A stretch of 64,000 nucleotides of DNA. Source: Stomoxys calcitrans (lineage: Eukaryota; Arthropoda; Insecta; Diptera; Muscidae). Below, piece after piece: positions 1 to 12,900 of the stretch. Location: the NCBI RefSeq assembly GCF_963082655.1, contig NC_081554.1:92820245-92884244 (forward strand), read 5' to 3'. The notes beneath the pieces were generated by a model. The model was not told the DNA's origin and ran no database searches. It saw only the letters and a program-made list of their open reading frames with translations. Position numbers and translations under genes: made by a program. The number at the start of each line of letters is the position of its first letter. Positions within the stretch are counted from its first letter, which is position 1.

Positions 1-60
1 GAACAATTTGCCACTGTTCCTTAATTGAATGTTCATGGTCAAATTTGCATTTTGCTACAT
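1..60 (+). repeat. 3' tail of tRNA-like SINE
   Basis: The first bases resemble the common tail of the tRNA-like SINE seen complete near 38031-38230 (a 'ctgttccttaat' block followed by 'gttcatgg' and 'caaatttgcatt'). The head lies outside the window. Confidence 0.5.
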
Positions 61-945
61 AGAGGTTTAAATTAATTTATGGTCATAGCAAACATCTAAG
101 TTGCAAAGTTGTAAATGAGTGTAAATTGAAAGATTACATATGTTCCGTGGTCTTGTAGGATACAAATCCAGGTGACCAGCTTCATGGGCGACCTTAATAA
201 ATATGCATAATACTACGATTATGGTGGCCAAGAACGTCCGTGGAAAATAACGAATTAAGACAAAATTGAAAATAATATAGGAAATTCTGGTGGATGTTTC
301 ATATATTCAATCATACTACTTTGAATTAGAATACCCATGAAAACGGGGCAGCCCCCAGCGCAATAAGCAAAATAATTGATGCATTTTGAAAGAAATACCA
401 GAAAAACTAAATACAATTTATATTCCTATCGCACATTTTGTTGTATCTACCAAAAACATTCGTTAAATGTGCAGTTAAAAAGACACTGGTCAACAAAATG
501 AAAAAATCGCTATTTCCTCTCCGGTTTTTAGTGTTTCTATCTTAAATTAACGAGTTATTTCCAAATCCGACAATTTTTCTCCAACTCTTCTTGTTTTTGA
601 GATTTAGCTTATGGCCATGGTTTAAGATTTTTACCCAGATTTTCGTTATTTGGCTACTAGCAAACATTTTATTGTTTTTCCATACAATCTCACAAAATAG
701 AATAACATCATCAGAACAAGCCATGAATTTTTCATATTATGTGTACGAAATGCGTGGTATGTCTTTGGTTATGTTTCAGTGGAAAAAGAGATCCCAGAAA
801 GTATGTATCACCCATGGTTCGACGGATTTGCAATTGATGTTTTGCTCAGTAATTTTATGTGGAAAATGGGTACCCAAGGTGGCGTATGATGTATGTCGTA
901 TGTGGGTATAATTATCAAATAGTTATCATACGCACCCATATACAA
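61..945. other. No gene recognised, AT-rich
   Basis: Short open frames occur on both strands here but none resembles a known protein or has plausible splice context. I see no mobile element I can name. Confidence 0.4.
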
Positions 946-1776
946 CACATCTAATAAAGAATTATACCCTCTAAATGGGCCAAATGTGTAAATGGGCCAA
1001 ATCGGATCATGTTTTGATATAGCTGCCATATAAACCGATCTTGGGTCTTGACTTTTTGAGCCTCTAGAGAGCGCAATTCTCGTCCGATTTGACTGAAATT
1101 TTGCACGTAGTGTTTTGGTATCACTTCCAACAACTGAGCTAAGTATAGTTCAAATCGGTCCATGGTTTGATATAACTGCCATATAAACCGATCTTGGGTC
1201 TTGACTTCTTTAACCTCTAGAGGGCGCAATTCTCATTCGATTTGGCTGAAATTTTGCATGAGGTTTTTTGTTATGACTTCCAATAACTGTTCTAAGTATG
1301 GCGTAAATCTGAACATAAGCTGATATAGCTGCTATATAAACCGATCTGGGATCTTGATTCCTTGAGCCTCTAGAGAACGCAATTCTCTTCCGATTTTGCA
1401 GAAATTTTGTACATTTTGTTCTCTCATGACCTTCAACATACGTGTCTAATATGGTCTGAATCGAACAATAGCTTGATACAGCTGCCTTATAAACCTATCT
1501 CCCGTTTTTGCTTCTTGAGTCCCTACAAGGTGCAATTCTTATCCGAATTAACTGAAATATTACACAATGACTTCAACAATGTTCAGCATTCATTTATGGT
1601 CCGAATCGGACTATAACTTAATATAGCTCCAATATCATAACAGTTCTTATTCAATATTTTGTGTTTGCCTAAAAAGAGATACCGCGCATAGAATTCGACA
1701 AATGCGATCCATGGTGGAGGGTATATAATATTCGACCCGGCCGAACTTAGCACACTCATACTTGTTTTGGGGGAGT
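946..1776 (+). repeat. Type A interspersed repeat (tandem-structured)
   Basis: Non-coding repeat built of about 120-bp units, each containing 'gatatagctgccatataaa' followed by 'ccgatct', 'gggtcttga', 'gcgcaattct' and a 'ccgatttg..gaaattttg' block. It ends with a TATA-like 'gagggtatataa' and a GC-rich near-palindrome 'cggcccggccgaac' type block, as other copies in this window do. Copies occur near 5265, 10806, 13912, 23862 and 43795. No protein is encoded; the mobilising machinery is unknown. Confidence 0.75.
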
Positions 1777-1794
1777 CTTCAAATGGCAAAGTAA

Positions 1795-1940
1795 CTCACA
1801 AATGTCGCCAGCATTAAGAGGGGATAACCACAACTGAAATTTTATTTCAGATGTCTCCAACAGCATTCGAAACCAAGCGTTCAGCGTCAAACGCGGACAT
1901 GCTATCCTTTGCGCTACGGTGGCCTCCAAATTATTGGTGT
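1795..1940 (-). repeat. tRNA-like SINE fragment (head)
   Basis: Read on the minus strand this begins like the 38031 SINE (ggaggccaccgtagcgcaaagg) and includes a decayed B-box-like 'ggtttcgaat'. The tail is missing. Confidence 0.6.
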
Positions 1941-2174
1941 TGCTAACATGAGGAATTCATGGCTTGTCCTGAAAATGTAAGTTTATTTAAAAGTACTGCT
2001 GATACGCAAGTTTAAAAATGTTCGATATAGGTTTGTTTTAATATTTTTGAAATAAATATTCAGCACAAATATATAAAGAAATATTTGGACCAAGCAAACA
2101 ACGTTTTCTTTGCAAACGTCTTCTTGAGTTAAAAAATATGATAAATGGGGTAAACATCCTAATTATATCTCTAA

Positions 2175-2990
2175 GCTATATCTGAATACCAGTAAGGAAA
2201 GACAAAAGCCGGGCAGTGCCGACTATATAATACCCTACACCTACCCTATAAATACCAATTGGGAGCTATATCAAATTCTGAACAAATTTTGATGGAACTC
2301 GTGGGAGGTTTTCAGATTGGTTATTGTATCAGCATCAAATTTCGAGCTAATATGTTCAAAGTGTAATTACTACGGCTTTCTAAGTGCAAATATTGTTGAA
2401 TATATGTATATGGAAGTTAAAAATCAATGTGAACCGAGTTTTATAACATTTAACAAAAATGTCAACAGTTATTAGAGAAATAAATTCATGACAATCGGTG
2501 GACAAATGATAACATTATTGCAAATAACTCAAAATCAAACGAACATATACATGGGAGTTACATCTAAATCTAAACCGATTTTGACCAAACTCCTTAGACA
2601 CTGTGGTAGTTGTCTAGAAAAGCTTTGTTCAAAATTTTGGAAAGATTGGCCAATAAATGCGCTTGCAGTCGCTCCAGAAATGAAAATCGGGCGATATATA
2701 CAATATATACATAAGAGCTGTATCCAAATCTGAACCAATTGCTATGAAACTCACCAGCAATGTTGATAGTCATAAGAAAATCTCTCATGTCAAATTTTGA
2801 GAGAATCGGTTAACAAATGACCACATTATTGTAATATTGCTCAAAATCGGACGAACATCTATATGAGAGCTATATCTGAAACTGAACCGATATATAAACT
2901 GAAACCGACCAAACTTCTTAGATATTGTGGTGGTTGTCTAGGAAAGCGTTGTGCAAAATTTTGGGAAGATTGGTCAATAAACGAGCTTGC
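2175..2990 (+). repeat. Type C interspersed repeat
   Basis: Diverged units contain 'cgaacatatatatgggagc', 'tatatctaaatctgaaccg', and 'tattgtggtagttgtctag'. A related copy lies at 39240-40200, which shows the full 3' border ending in 'gtagggtataaaaa'. Non-coding; the open frames over it are chance. Confidence 0.6.
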
Positions 2991-3271
2991 AGCTGTAGTA
3001 GTGTTGGGTATAATTAAAAGCTGTTGGAGAAAAACAGTTGCCGGGTTTGGAACTCGTCAATTTGAGAAGAAACACGAAAACAAAATCCGAGAAAATAAAA
3101 GTCATGTTAACCAGTTTTATCAATTGTACAGCTAAAATTTAAACCTTTACTCTTTCGTAAGAGGAACGTATTTTGTAAATACATATCTCAAACTAAATGT
3201 GTATTTTTTGCCAAAGAGATTTAATTTCGAATATATGTTTGTTATATAAATTTTCCTCTTAGATGGAGATA

Positions 3272-4063
3272 CGAGGGCTGTTGAATAAGTTTCTGGCCTA
3301 GGCAACACTAAGTGTTGCCAGGTGCAATCTGGCATTTTCATTGGAAAGTTTTACATTTTCTGGCAAAATCGTACTCAGAACGTTTTGAAGTACGACCATC
3401 ATTTGTGTTGTTTACAGTGTTTTGAAACAATTAGTTTGGTAAAAAAAAATAGAATTAAATTTAAAAAAGTTTTCGATTATTAGATGTCGATAACCGAGTA
3501 GTGTTACCTATAAATTCACAAATTCGAATTTTAGTTACTGCGGCAGATGTTATTCATTTATTCCTGCTCTTGGAGTAAAGTGGGTCTTTGAAGACGAGCC
3601 AAATCCTACGAAAGTTTTTTGTGGGAGAAACACTTCGAAGCAAATGGTCGTGTGTTTCTTCTGTAAACTGGTCATGTGCGACTGTTCTGCTTGGGCAATG
3701 TAGAACGGTCAATTCTGAGTGGTACACCACAGTTTGATTTCCGAAGACTTGGGAGAAATTCGAAGACGGAAAAAGAGAAAACGAATCATTGTTCACCATG
3801 ACAAAGCGAAGTCTTACACATTGGCTCAAACCAACGTCTTTTTGACCGGTCAAAATGACGAACTGATGGGTCATCCGCCGTACAGCCCCGACTTGGCACT
3901 CAATGACTTATATTCACGCACATTAAGATAAAGTTAATGATTTTTTTCGAAAGTGCTGTTGAAACGTTCAACACCGTGTTATGGAGGTGTCTCAATCGGA
4001 GTGGAAAAGGTGCTTAGAGAATTGGTTTCATTATTAGGCCAACAATTTATATAGCAGCCCTCG
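3272..4063 (+). mobile_element. Decayed mariner element 1 (mauritiana-like)
   Basis: The ends are inverted repeats: 'cgagggctgttgaataag' at the left and its imperfect complement ending at about 4063, both followed inward by 'tctggccta'-like sequence. Inside, in several frames, are recognisable transposase pieces: FEDEPNPTKV near 3588, IVHHDKAKSYTLAQT near 3788 (second catalytic Asp) and [14 protein letters not shown] near 3870 (third Asp). The N-terminal third is deleted and there are frameshifts, so it cannot make transposase. The left end follows a TA dinucleotide as expected for mariner; the right TA is mutated. Confidence 0.85.
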
Positions 4064-4490
4064 AAGACTTATTTTTTCATTACAAACCCAGTCATTAATA
4101 TTAAAAATTATTTTATTGCCTTTTTCACATTCGTATGCATGTAATAGCTTTACAAGCATCTAAGTATAACACATACTATAAGTGTATGGAGGGTAAAATG
4201 ATGCCATCGAAAAATTCAATCATCATCACGTGTAGTTATTGCATTATACGAGTATGCTTAGTGAATCATTTCATTTGCAAAGGGTTACAAGAATCCCCAC
4301 TATTTTGCTTTGCTTTTATTTTAATTGTACACACATCACCATACGATTGGGTATACTTTTATATATTTCGATTTATTTTGTTTGAAATGTCGATATTTAA
4401 CCCAATAAAGTATATATTTTTTATTGTTTGGTATTCTAGCACGATGTAGCCATGTAGCCATCCGTCTACCAATAATAAAATATTTCTTAT
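4064..4490. other. No gene recognised
   Basis: AT-rich sequence with a 104-codon open frame (4135-4449) that resembles nothing I know and has a composition matching the background. Confidence 0.4.
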
Positions 4491-4803
4491 AAATACTGGT
4501 CACTGGGGATTGAACATGGCCCACCTCGGTCAAGTCATGAGCAGTGTTGCCATTCTAAAAAAATGAATTCCTACCAAAATTTAAGAAAAATTCTACCAAA
4601 CCCGACCAAAACCTACCAAATGTTCTACAAGCCAAAAATGCGATAAATACTGGTCACTGGGAATTGAACATGGCCCACCTCGGTCAAGTCATGAGCAGTG
4701 TTGCCACTCAAAAAAAAAAAAATAATTCCTACCAAAATTTAAGAAAAATCCTACCAAACCCGACCAAGACCTACCAAATGTTCTACAAGCCAAAAATGCG
4801 ATA
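4491..4803 (+). repeat. Tandem duplication, 154-bp period
   Basis: 'aaatactggtcactgg' starts at 4491 and again at 4645. The two units match closely through 'caagccaaaaatgcgata', differing mainly in an A-run length. Confidence 0.85.
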
Positions 4804-4880
4804 ATGATTTTATACCCACTACCGTAGTTGGCCATTTGGCCATTCTACTTGCAAAACATCAAATCATTCATTTTCAACCC

Positions 4881-5148
4881 TACAAAGTATGCACACCAGG
4901 TCGTCGTTTAATTCATAGACGATTTGGAAATGTCCGTCCGTCTGTTTGCTGAAATCACTCTACAGCCTAGATCACTCTACATTCAAAAGTTCAAAAATGG
5001 TCTATATCTTGATATACAAAGTATGCACACCAGGTCGTCGTTTAATTCATAGACGATTTGGAAATGTCCGTCCGTCTGTTTGCTGAAATCACTCTACAGC
5101 CTAGATCACTCTACATTCAAAAGTTCAAAAATGGTCTATATATTGATA
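4881..5148 (+). repeat. Tandem duplication, 134-bp period
   Basis: The unit starting 'tacaaagtatgcacacc' at 4881 is repeated at 5015, almost identical to the end ('tctatatcttgatata' versus 'tctatatattgatata'). Confidence 0.9.
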
Positions 5149-5264
5149 TAGCACCATTTATACCGATCCCCCGACAAGAACTCTCGACTTGATTGTCCGA
5201 AGTTTTAATGTTGTGATCAAGGATCTAGCTTTACTACAAAGATAGGGATTTGTAATTAATATTT

Positions 5265-6395
5265 AACAAAAGCGTGCTAAGTTCGGCCGGGCAAAATCTT
5301 GGGAACCCACCACCATGGTTTCTCACTATGTGCAAAATTTCAGCCAAATCGGACAAAAAAATTGAGGCTTCCAGGGGCTCAAGAAAACAAATCGGAAAAT
5401 CGGTTTATATGGTAGCTACGTCTGGTTCTTGACCGATTTTGACCGTTTCGATTTTGATCGGCACACTTGTTGGAAGTCATAACAGAACACAATGTAAAAA
5501 AATTTCAGCCAAATCGGACAAAAATTGAGGCTTCAAATCGGGAGATCGGTTTATATGGGAGCTACTTTAGGTTATAGACCGATTTTGACCGTACTGTGCG
5601 CAGTTGTTGGAAGTCGTAACTATGTACAAATTTTCAGCCAAATCGGACAAAAATTCAGGCTTCCAGGGGCTCAAGAAGTCAAATCGGAAGATAGGTTTAT
5701 GTGGGAGCTATACCAGGTTATAAACCGATTTAGACCGTACTGGGCACAGTTGTTGGAAGTCATAACAGAACACTCTATGCAAAATTGCAGCCAAATCGAA
5801 CAAAAATTGCGGCTTCTAGGGGCTCAAGAAATCAAATCGGGAAATCGGTTCATTGAGGTCTGATCTATGTGGTGTTGTTTGCTGTCACGAGAAGCTTAGC
5901 TGCGAGCTACCGGGCGAGTCCATAGGTTGCGGATAGTGGAATGCTCCATACGGAGAAGATGCAATGGCAATCGCTGACAATCAGCGGTATCGAGCGGAGA
6001 GTCTCAGTGAGAGGTCGGGTGGCACCGGCTCTTGTACAAACACTGAGTGCCCATGATACTCGATATGACAAGGCGAGTTATTGGCGCCTTTAAATAACCA
6101 GTGACGACTCTGTTCCCACTGCGATCGGTCCTTTGGACCGGAACGAGATTGCTTGACGAGGATCGCCACCTCCACATGAAAATGTGGTATCCGTGTAAAA
6201 TTTCAAGCGGCTAGCTTTAGCGTTCGACCGCTATCGTGATTTCGACAGACGGACGGTCGGACATGGCTGGTTCGTCTGAGAATGTCGATCATGAATATAT
6301 ATACTTAGTGGGGTCCTAGTTCAATATTTCGAGGTGTTACATACAACGGAATGACTACATTAGTATACCTCCATCCTATGGTTGTGGGTATAAAA
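5265..6395 (-). repeat. Type A-like repeat interrupted by a type D insertion
   Basis: Reverse-oriented copy of the type A family: it starts with the 'gctaagttcggccggg' border, continues with units of 'cagccaaatcggacaaaa' and 'atcggtttatatgggagc', and ends with 'cctatggttgtgggtat'. The type D element at about 5860-6183 splits it, so the type D insertion is younger. Confidence 0.7.
5860..6183 (+). mobile_element. Type D SINE-like element
   Basis: About 320 bp containing 'gctgcgagctaccgggcg', 'ggttgcggatagtggaat', 'gacaaggcgagttattgg', 'gcgatcggtcctttgg' and a terminal 'cacatgaaaatgtgg' palindrome. Other copies in the window end 'gtggctacaacaacaac', so the family carries a (CAA)n-type 3' end. 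No ORF. Copies: near 8980, 12979, 15430, 16790, 17280, 32490 and 51870. Confidence 0.7.
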
Positions 6396-6899
6396 AACGA
6401 TTTTAGGCAAGTAAAGCCCGACGGGCTAAAATATTTTCCAGCCGAGTGAAAATTTTTGACCACTTTTTCGCACCATTTCGGCTGGTATTTCAGCAATAAG
6501 TCTATTCATTACGGGCTTTGGCTAGATTGTCTCAAAAACATACTTTATCAACTAAATTTTTCTCTTGACTTGAGTCCCGATCACTTTTAGCAAGGATGGT
6601 GACTATATAACGATCAGAACGTTACCTCACTTGAATTTTTGAAGTAAAAGTTATTTAGCAATTTTACTAAAATATGATTCACACACATCGAGATTTTGAT
6701 CGATTCAAAACTTTTGACAGGATTTATGTTGTTAATGTTGGCCTTAATATGGGATTCTCTGAGCAATGCCTCTATAGGTTGAAAAGAGGGTGCAGCAACT
6801 AATGCCTAGCTAAATTGGTGATTTTCTATCATATAAAAAAATTGACATTATTTTCTTGTTCTTTATTTCTAGGCTATTCAAATCATAAATTCGACTGTC
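6396..6899. other. Upstream region of papi
   Basis: No coding sequence recognised. The segment separates the repeat cluster from papi and presumably holds its proximal upstream sequence. Confidence 0.4.
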
Positions 6900-6910
6900 T
6901 GGTCACACTA
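6900..6910 (+). promoter_or_regulatory. Drosophila core promoter motif 1 (M1BP site) of papi
   Basis: TGGTCACACTA matches the YGGTCACACTR consensus of Ohler motif 1, bound in Drosophila by M1BP at broadly expressed genes. It lies 18 bp before the papi ATG, so the transcription start is probably very close and the 5' UTR short. Confidence 0.75.
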
Positions 6911-6927
6911 CTCAAAAATAAGACAAA

Positions 6928-9900
6928 ATGTTCCGCAACACAGCTTTAGCCAATACACCCACATATAAGCTCATTTTAGGCTTTGGCCTTTGCACATTGG
7001 GCGGTGCCATGTTATATGCTTACTTTAAGCAACGCGATGAAGACGAGGATCTAAAACAGAAACAAGATGACTCAAAAAGGAAACAAACGTCCTCCTCAAA
7101 TGCAAAATCACAAAAGAACCAGCAAGCACAAAAAGAAGTCAAAGTTGAATTGAAAATAGCCAATGAACACGTCCCCTTGATAGCTGGTAGACAGGGTGCA
7201 AATCTTAAGTCTATACAAGATCGGACGCAGACTACAATACACTTTCGGTAAGTAACCGTTCAAAGCCGTTCCTCCAAGCCCAAAATGACTTAATTGCCTT
7301 CTATTACAGAGACAAAAATGACTCACATAAAATATGTGAAATTGCCGGCTGTCCCGACAATGTTAAAGAAGCTCGTTCGATTATTTTGAAGGAAATTGAA
7401 CGTTCGCCCATTGTTAAGGAAGAAATCTATGTACCTCAAAGTGTTTGCGGCAAAATAATGGGTCGCTGCGGCGAGGCAATGCAGGAAATTTGTCGCCTCT
7501 CGCTTGCCAAGGTTTCGGTGGATTCTGGCATGCGAAGTACCAACACAAGACGCATAACTATATCGGGAAACCGGCAACAGGTGAATATAGCTCGCAAAAT
7601 GATCGAGGACAAAATCGAAGAAGATGAGCATTTACGCAAAGCCGTTGAAGAAGTGGAACAAAAACGTGAACCAAGACGTTCGCCACCGAATAGTCTCAAT
7701 TCCAGCATGTACTCATCACAAACGTCATTAAGTTCACATCTGCCGCCACGCGAAAAACTAATGGCTTCCCGTCACGATGAGAAGCCCATGGAAGTATATG
7801 TCTCTGCAATTGCATCACCTGCTAAGTTTTGGGTACAACTAATAGGGCCCCAGTCTAAAAAATTGGACGATTTGGTGTCGAACATGACCGCCTATTACAG
7901 TTCAGCCGACAATCGCGCTATGCATCAAATCCACGAACCGTATTTAGGACAAATTGTTGCTACCATATTTAAGCACGACAGCAAATGGTATAGAGCTGAA
8001 GTTGTTGGCATTCTGCCCAATCAATATAATCCCAATGAAATAGTTTTGGATTTGTATTTTGTTGATTATGGCGATAGTGAATATGTACTACCTCATGAAA
8101 TCTTCGAGTTAAGAACCGATTTTCTCACATTGAGGTAAGTGAACATTATTTCTTGAATCCTTCTGTATTATGCATTTGGCCATTGTGACACCACACAGGA
8201 AAAATAAAAATCGGCTTAACGAAATTAATTGATCCAATTAAGTTTTTAATTGAAACTACTTCAATCAATAAAATGATAATTTAAAAAACAGTTAAAAAAA
8301 ATTGCATATTAAATTGAAAAATGATTAAAAATTTTTGAAATTTCCAATAAATTTTTAAATGAAATTTTCAATTAATTTTTTTGATTGATTGAATCCTTCT
8401 GTATTATGCATTTGGCCATTGTGACACCACACAGGAAAAATAAAAATCGGCTTAACGAAATTAATTGATCCAATTAAGTTTTTAATTGAAACTGCTTCAA
8501 TCAATAAAATGATAATTTAAAAAACAGTTAAAAAAAATTGCATATTAAATTGAAAAATGATTAAAAATTTTTGAAATTTCCAATAAATTTTTAAATGAAA
8601 TTTTCAATTAATTTTTTTGATTGATTAAAATAAAAAAAATTAAAATTTTCGAAATATTCAATTAATTTTTTAATTGGATCAATTTAAATGCAACATGGTT
8701 AACATATGTAAAACTCCTGGAACACAAATTTGAGGTTTTTGTTTGGGTCCATGATCACTCCTAAAAATGCAATGGAAAATATTGTTTGGCGAGGCGGGTT
8801 TAGGTCTAGCTAACGGCATAAACTAACAGCAATTAATATATTTTTTTGCAGTAATTTTTAGAATTACATGCATTGGGGAAGTAAACCCAACAGAAACACA
8901 TTTATATAGAATATGTTGTAATTAGATCGATGCTAAAGAAGCCGTTATGCCATTAATATGCATATTGTGATCATAAATAAGATTCCCGGCACGGGATAGC
9001 TGTGAGCACCAAACAGGCTGGAACATTGAGATCCGATCTGTGTGGTGTTCATTGCTGTCACGAAAAGCTTTGCTGCGAGCTACCGCGCGAGCTACGGAGT
9101 AGCTGCAACGGTAGTCGCGGACAATCAATCTTGCACATATACTAAGTGCTTACACAGAAAAAAAATCGCAAAATAATTTTCAATTAAAAATTTAATTGAA
9201 AATAAAATTGTTTTCAATAAAAAAAAAACTAATTGATACAATAATTTTTTAACTGAATATAATTTTTATTCAATTAAAGTTGTGATTGAAATTGTTGCCA
9301 TTTCTAAATAAAATAATAAAAAATTAGTTGATTTAATTAATTTTTTAATTGACTTTGAAAATTTGTTCAATCACAATAGTGATTGCAAATGTTGTAATTT
9401 TCAATTAAAAAAATTAATAAATCAAAAATTTTTTTATTGAAAATTAGTTTTTTCTGTTCAATAATTTTTTTAAATCAATCTTAAACAATTTTCAATTATG
9501 GTGCTTAAGTAAATTCAATTAAAGCCTATTTTGTCCTTCACTTTATATTGTAGGATAAAGTGAAGGAAATTTCAATGACACATTAATACCATATTTCGAC
9601 AGATTTTTAGCAATCACATGGCAGCCGGTTCTACGTGCCGGATTAACCCGATGGATACCTTCATCGGCCAAGGGCTGCCGCCTCAGTGCACAACACACAG
9701 CTATGACAACAACAACAAATCCATAGGACACCTACCTACCCAACACCCAAAAACTTTTGGAGAACCCCCACGAGGTTTTTTTTGTATACGGGTGGCCACA
9801 TACCTTTGCCCAAACAACACCTTCGAGTTACATCTGTGTATCAAATAAAAAAATGAATAGCAATTTTCAAAAAATTTCAATATTTTTTTAATTAGCCCAA

Positions 9901-12900
9901 TTAAAAAATTAATTGAAAATTTCAATCATATTTCTAACCGAAAATTTCTATAACTGTTTTTAATTGAATATGCATGAATATGAATTTCGTAATTGAAGCA
10001 GTTTCAACTAAAAAATTAATTGGATCAATTCAATTCGTGATTAAGCTCTTTTTTAATTTTTTATGTGTATGATGCTCGATATGACAAGGCGGGTTGTTGG
10101 CGCACTTAAAATAGCCAATGGCCACCCTGTTCCCGCGGCGATCGGTCCTTTGGACCGGAACGAGCTTGCTCACCTATAGGAGTTTGACGAGGACCGCCAC
10201 ATACATTAGATTAGAATTGCGTCTAAAAATTTAAGAAGGCAGTCAAAGACTGTTTGTGGGGGAGTTTTATCTTCTATATATAGAAAGTATTTATCAAAAC
10301 GGACAGTCATAACTGTGCTGTTGGGTCTACAAAATTTTTGAATTCAATTAAATAATGATTGAAATAACTTACTGCCTTGCTTGGACCACTTATTTTTTTT
10401 TTTTATTTTGTCACTCTATTCGTTCGTTCGCCAATTCAATCAATTCAAAACAGCTGATTTCCCTTTATAGAATCAGCTTTTTTCAACGAATTCGCGAACG
10501 AATCGAGTGACAAAAAAATTTAGTGGTTTAGGCCATTATTGTTTAAATGAAAAAGATAAAATCTTCAATCACGTTTATATATGAAATTTTTTAAGATTCA
10601 TTTAAAGAAATTATTGAATTAGTTAATTTTTTAATTAAAAACGACAAAAATTTCAATCACAATCATAATTGAAAAAAAAACGTTCAGGTTCATTTAAAAA
10701 AAATGATTGAATCAAATAGTTTTTCAATTGAAAATGACGAAAATTTGAATCACAATTGTAAATGAAAGAAAAAATAATCTTTCAGGTTCAATTAAAACAA
10801 GTTTTAGTACGATTCGGACCATAAATGAATTCAATGCTGAATATTGTAGAAGTCATTGTGTAATATTTCAGTTCATTCGGATAAGAATTGCCGCTTGTAG
10901 GAGCTCAAGAAGCAAAATCGTTAGATCGGTTTATATGGGAGCTGTATCAAGCTATAGATCGATTCAGACCATATTGGACACGTATGTTGAAGATCATGGG
11001 AGGAGCCGTTGTTCAAAAGTTCTGCCAAATCGGATGAGAATTGCGCCCTCTAAAGGCTTAAGAAATCAAGATCCCCGATCGGTTTATATGGCGGCTATAT
11101 TAGGTTATGTACAGATTTTCGTGCATAGTGCACAGTTATTGGAATTCATAACAAAACACCTCATGCCAAATATCAGCCAAATTGGATAAAATTGCGCCCT
11201 CCAGCGGCTCAAGAAGTCAAGATTCAAGATCATGAACCAGGTCATGAACCAATTTGAATCATACTTAAAACAGTTGTTGGAAGTGATACCAAAACACCAC
11301 GTGCAAAATTACTGCTAAATCGGATAAGTATTGCGTCCTCTAATGGCTAAAGAAGTCAAGACCCCAGATCGCTTTATGTGGCAGCTAAATCAGGTTATGA
11401 ACCGATCTAAACCGCACTTTACACAGTTGTTGGAAGTGATACCAAAACACCACTTGCAAAATTTCAGTGAAATCGGACGAGAATTGCGCCCTCTAGAGGT
11501 TCAAGAACTCAAGACCCAAGATCGGTTTATATGGCAGCTATATCAAAACATGGACCGATTTGGCCCATTTACAATCCCAACCGATCTACACTAATAAAAA
11601 GTATTTGTGCAAAATTTCAAGCGGCTAGCTTTACTCTTTCAAAAGTAAGCATGCTTTCGACAGACAGACGGACTTAAAATGTCATGACGATCATGAATAT
11701 ATATACTTTATGGGGTCTTAGACGCATATTACAAGGTGTTACAAACAGAATGGCGAAATTAGTATACCCCCATTCTATGTTGAAGGGTATAAAAATTATT
11801 GAATTATTTAATTTTTTAATTGAAAATTTTAAAAATTTCAATCGCAATCGTAAATGAAAAAAGTTCAGTTTCAATTAAAAAAATGATTGAATCAATTAAT
11901 TTTTAAATGAAAATGACAAAAGTTTCAATCACAATCGTAAATGAAAATACGTTCAGGTTCGATTAAAAAAATGATTAAATCAATACATTTTTTTTATTGA
12001 AAATACCAAAACTTCAATGAAGATCGTAATTGAAAAAAAGTTCAGGTTCAATTAAAAGAATGATTGAATCAATTAAATTTTTAATTGAAAATTTCCTAAA
12101 TTTCAATCACATTTTTATTTTCAATAGAATTTTTAATTAAAAAAAAATAGTGAGATTTTTCTGTGCACAGTTACATTTTGGCGACAGATCCAATCTTGGA
12201 CCCGTTACGGCTAGTGATAGATTCCTTGATATGTTTTTTATACCTGTCAATTACAATATGATTTATCCGATGACTCGTTGATTGATCTGTTTGCCCCGAA
12301 TCTGATGCAGCAATGTGTCTAACAATTTTTCCCAAGGCAAAAGCTTAATATGCTGTTTAGTTGTTTGACGTTTTGTTGTGGCGAATACATTTCCTGACTG
12401 CAGTTTTTTTGAAAGCGATGGATATTGGTAACTAGGGCCGTTGCAAATTTTCCCATGAATATTCCTTAAAGGAACACTCACATATCAATGAGTCCTGTCC
12501 GATTCAAGTTTAAGTTCAATGTTTATGTGTCTCCTTTTTATAGCCGAGTCTGAACGGCGTGCCGCTGGAAGACACCTCTTTCGGAAAAAGTATTTACACA
12601 ACAATGTACATCACAGATGTCGCCAGCATTAGCAGGGGATAACCACCGCTGAAATGTGTTTTCTGATGCTTTCGCCATGATTCGAACCCAGGCGTTTAGC
12701 GTCGGACATGGTGACCTCTGCGCTACGATGGCCTCCTAGGTCATTAGCCAGTTCGTATTGTATAGAAACTTTATAGAGTTTAAAAAACCTTTGCTAGATG
12801 ACGGACACTATATCTAAATTTTATTTTTAATTGTCTGACTGTTAGGGCGAATGCCATTTTTTCATGATGTGCTTATTTTTCTTTCGGGTTGAGCTTTATG

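Larger units (their letters stand above)
8980..10205 (+). mobile_element. Type D element split by an AT-rich insertion
   Basis: The left half (8980-9148, ending 'atatactaagtgctt') and right half (from 10069, 'tgctcgatatgacaaggcg') join into one normal type D copy when compared with 5860-6183. The DNA between them is therefore a later insertion. Confidence 0.7.

Noticed and set aside
951..1229. Minus-strand ORF of 92 codons in a type A repeat
   Set aside because: Same peptide patterns recur in every repeat copy (FIWQLYQ..DRFE) and are translations of the repeat unit, not a protein.
3554..3874. 106-codon minus ORF
   Set aside because: Antisense shadow of the mariner 1 transposase remnant.
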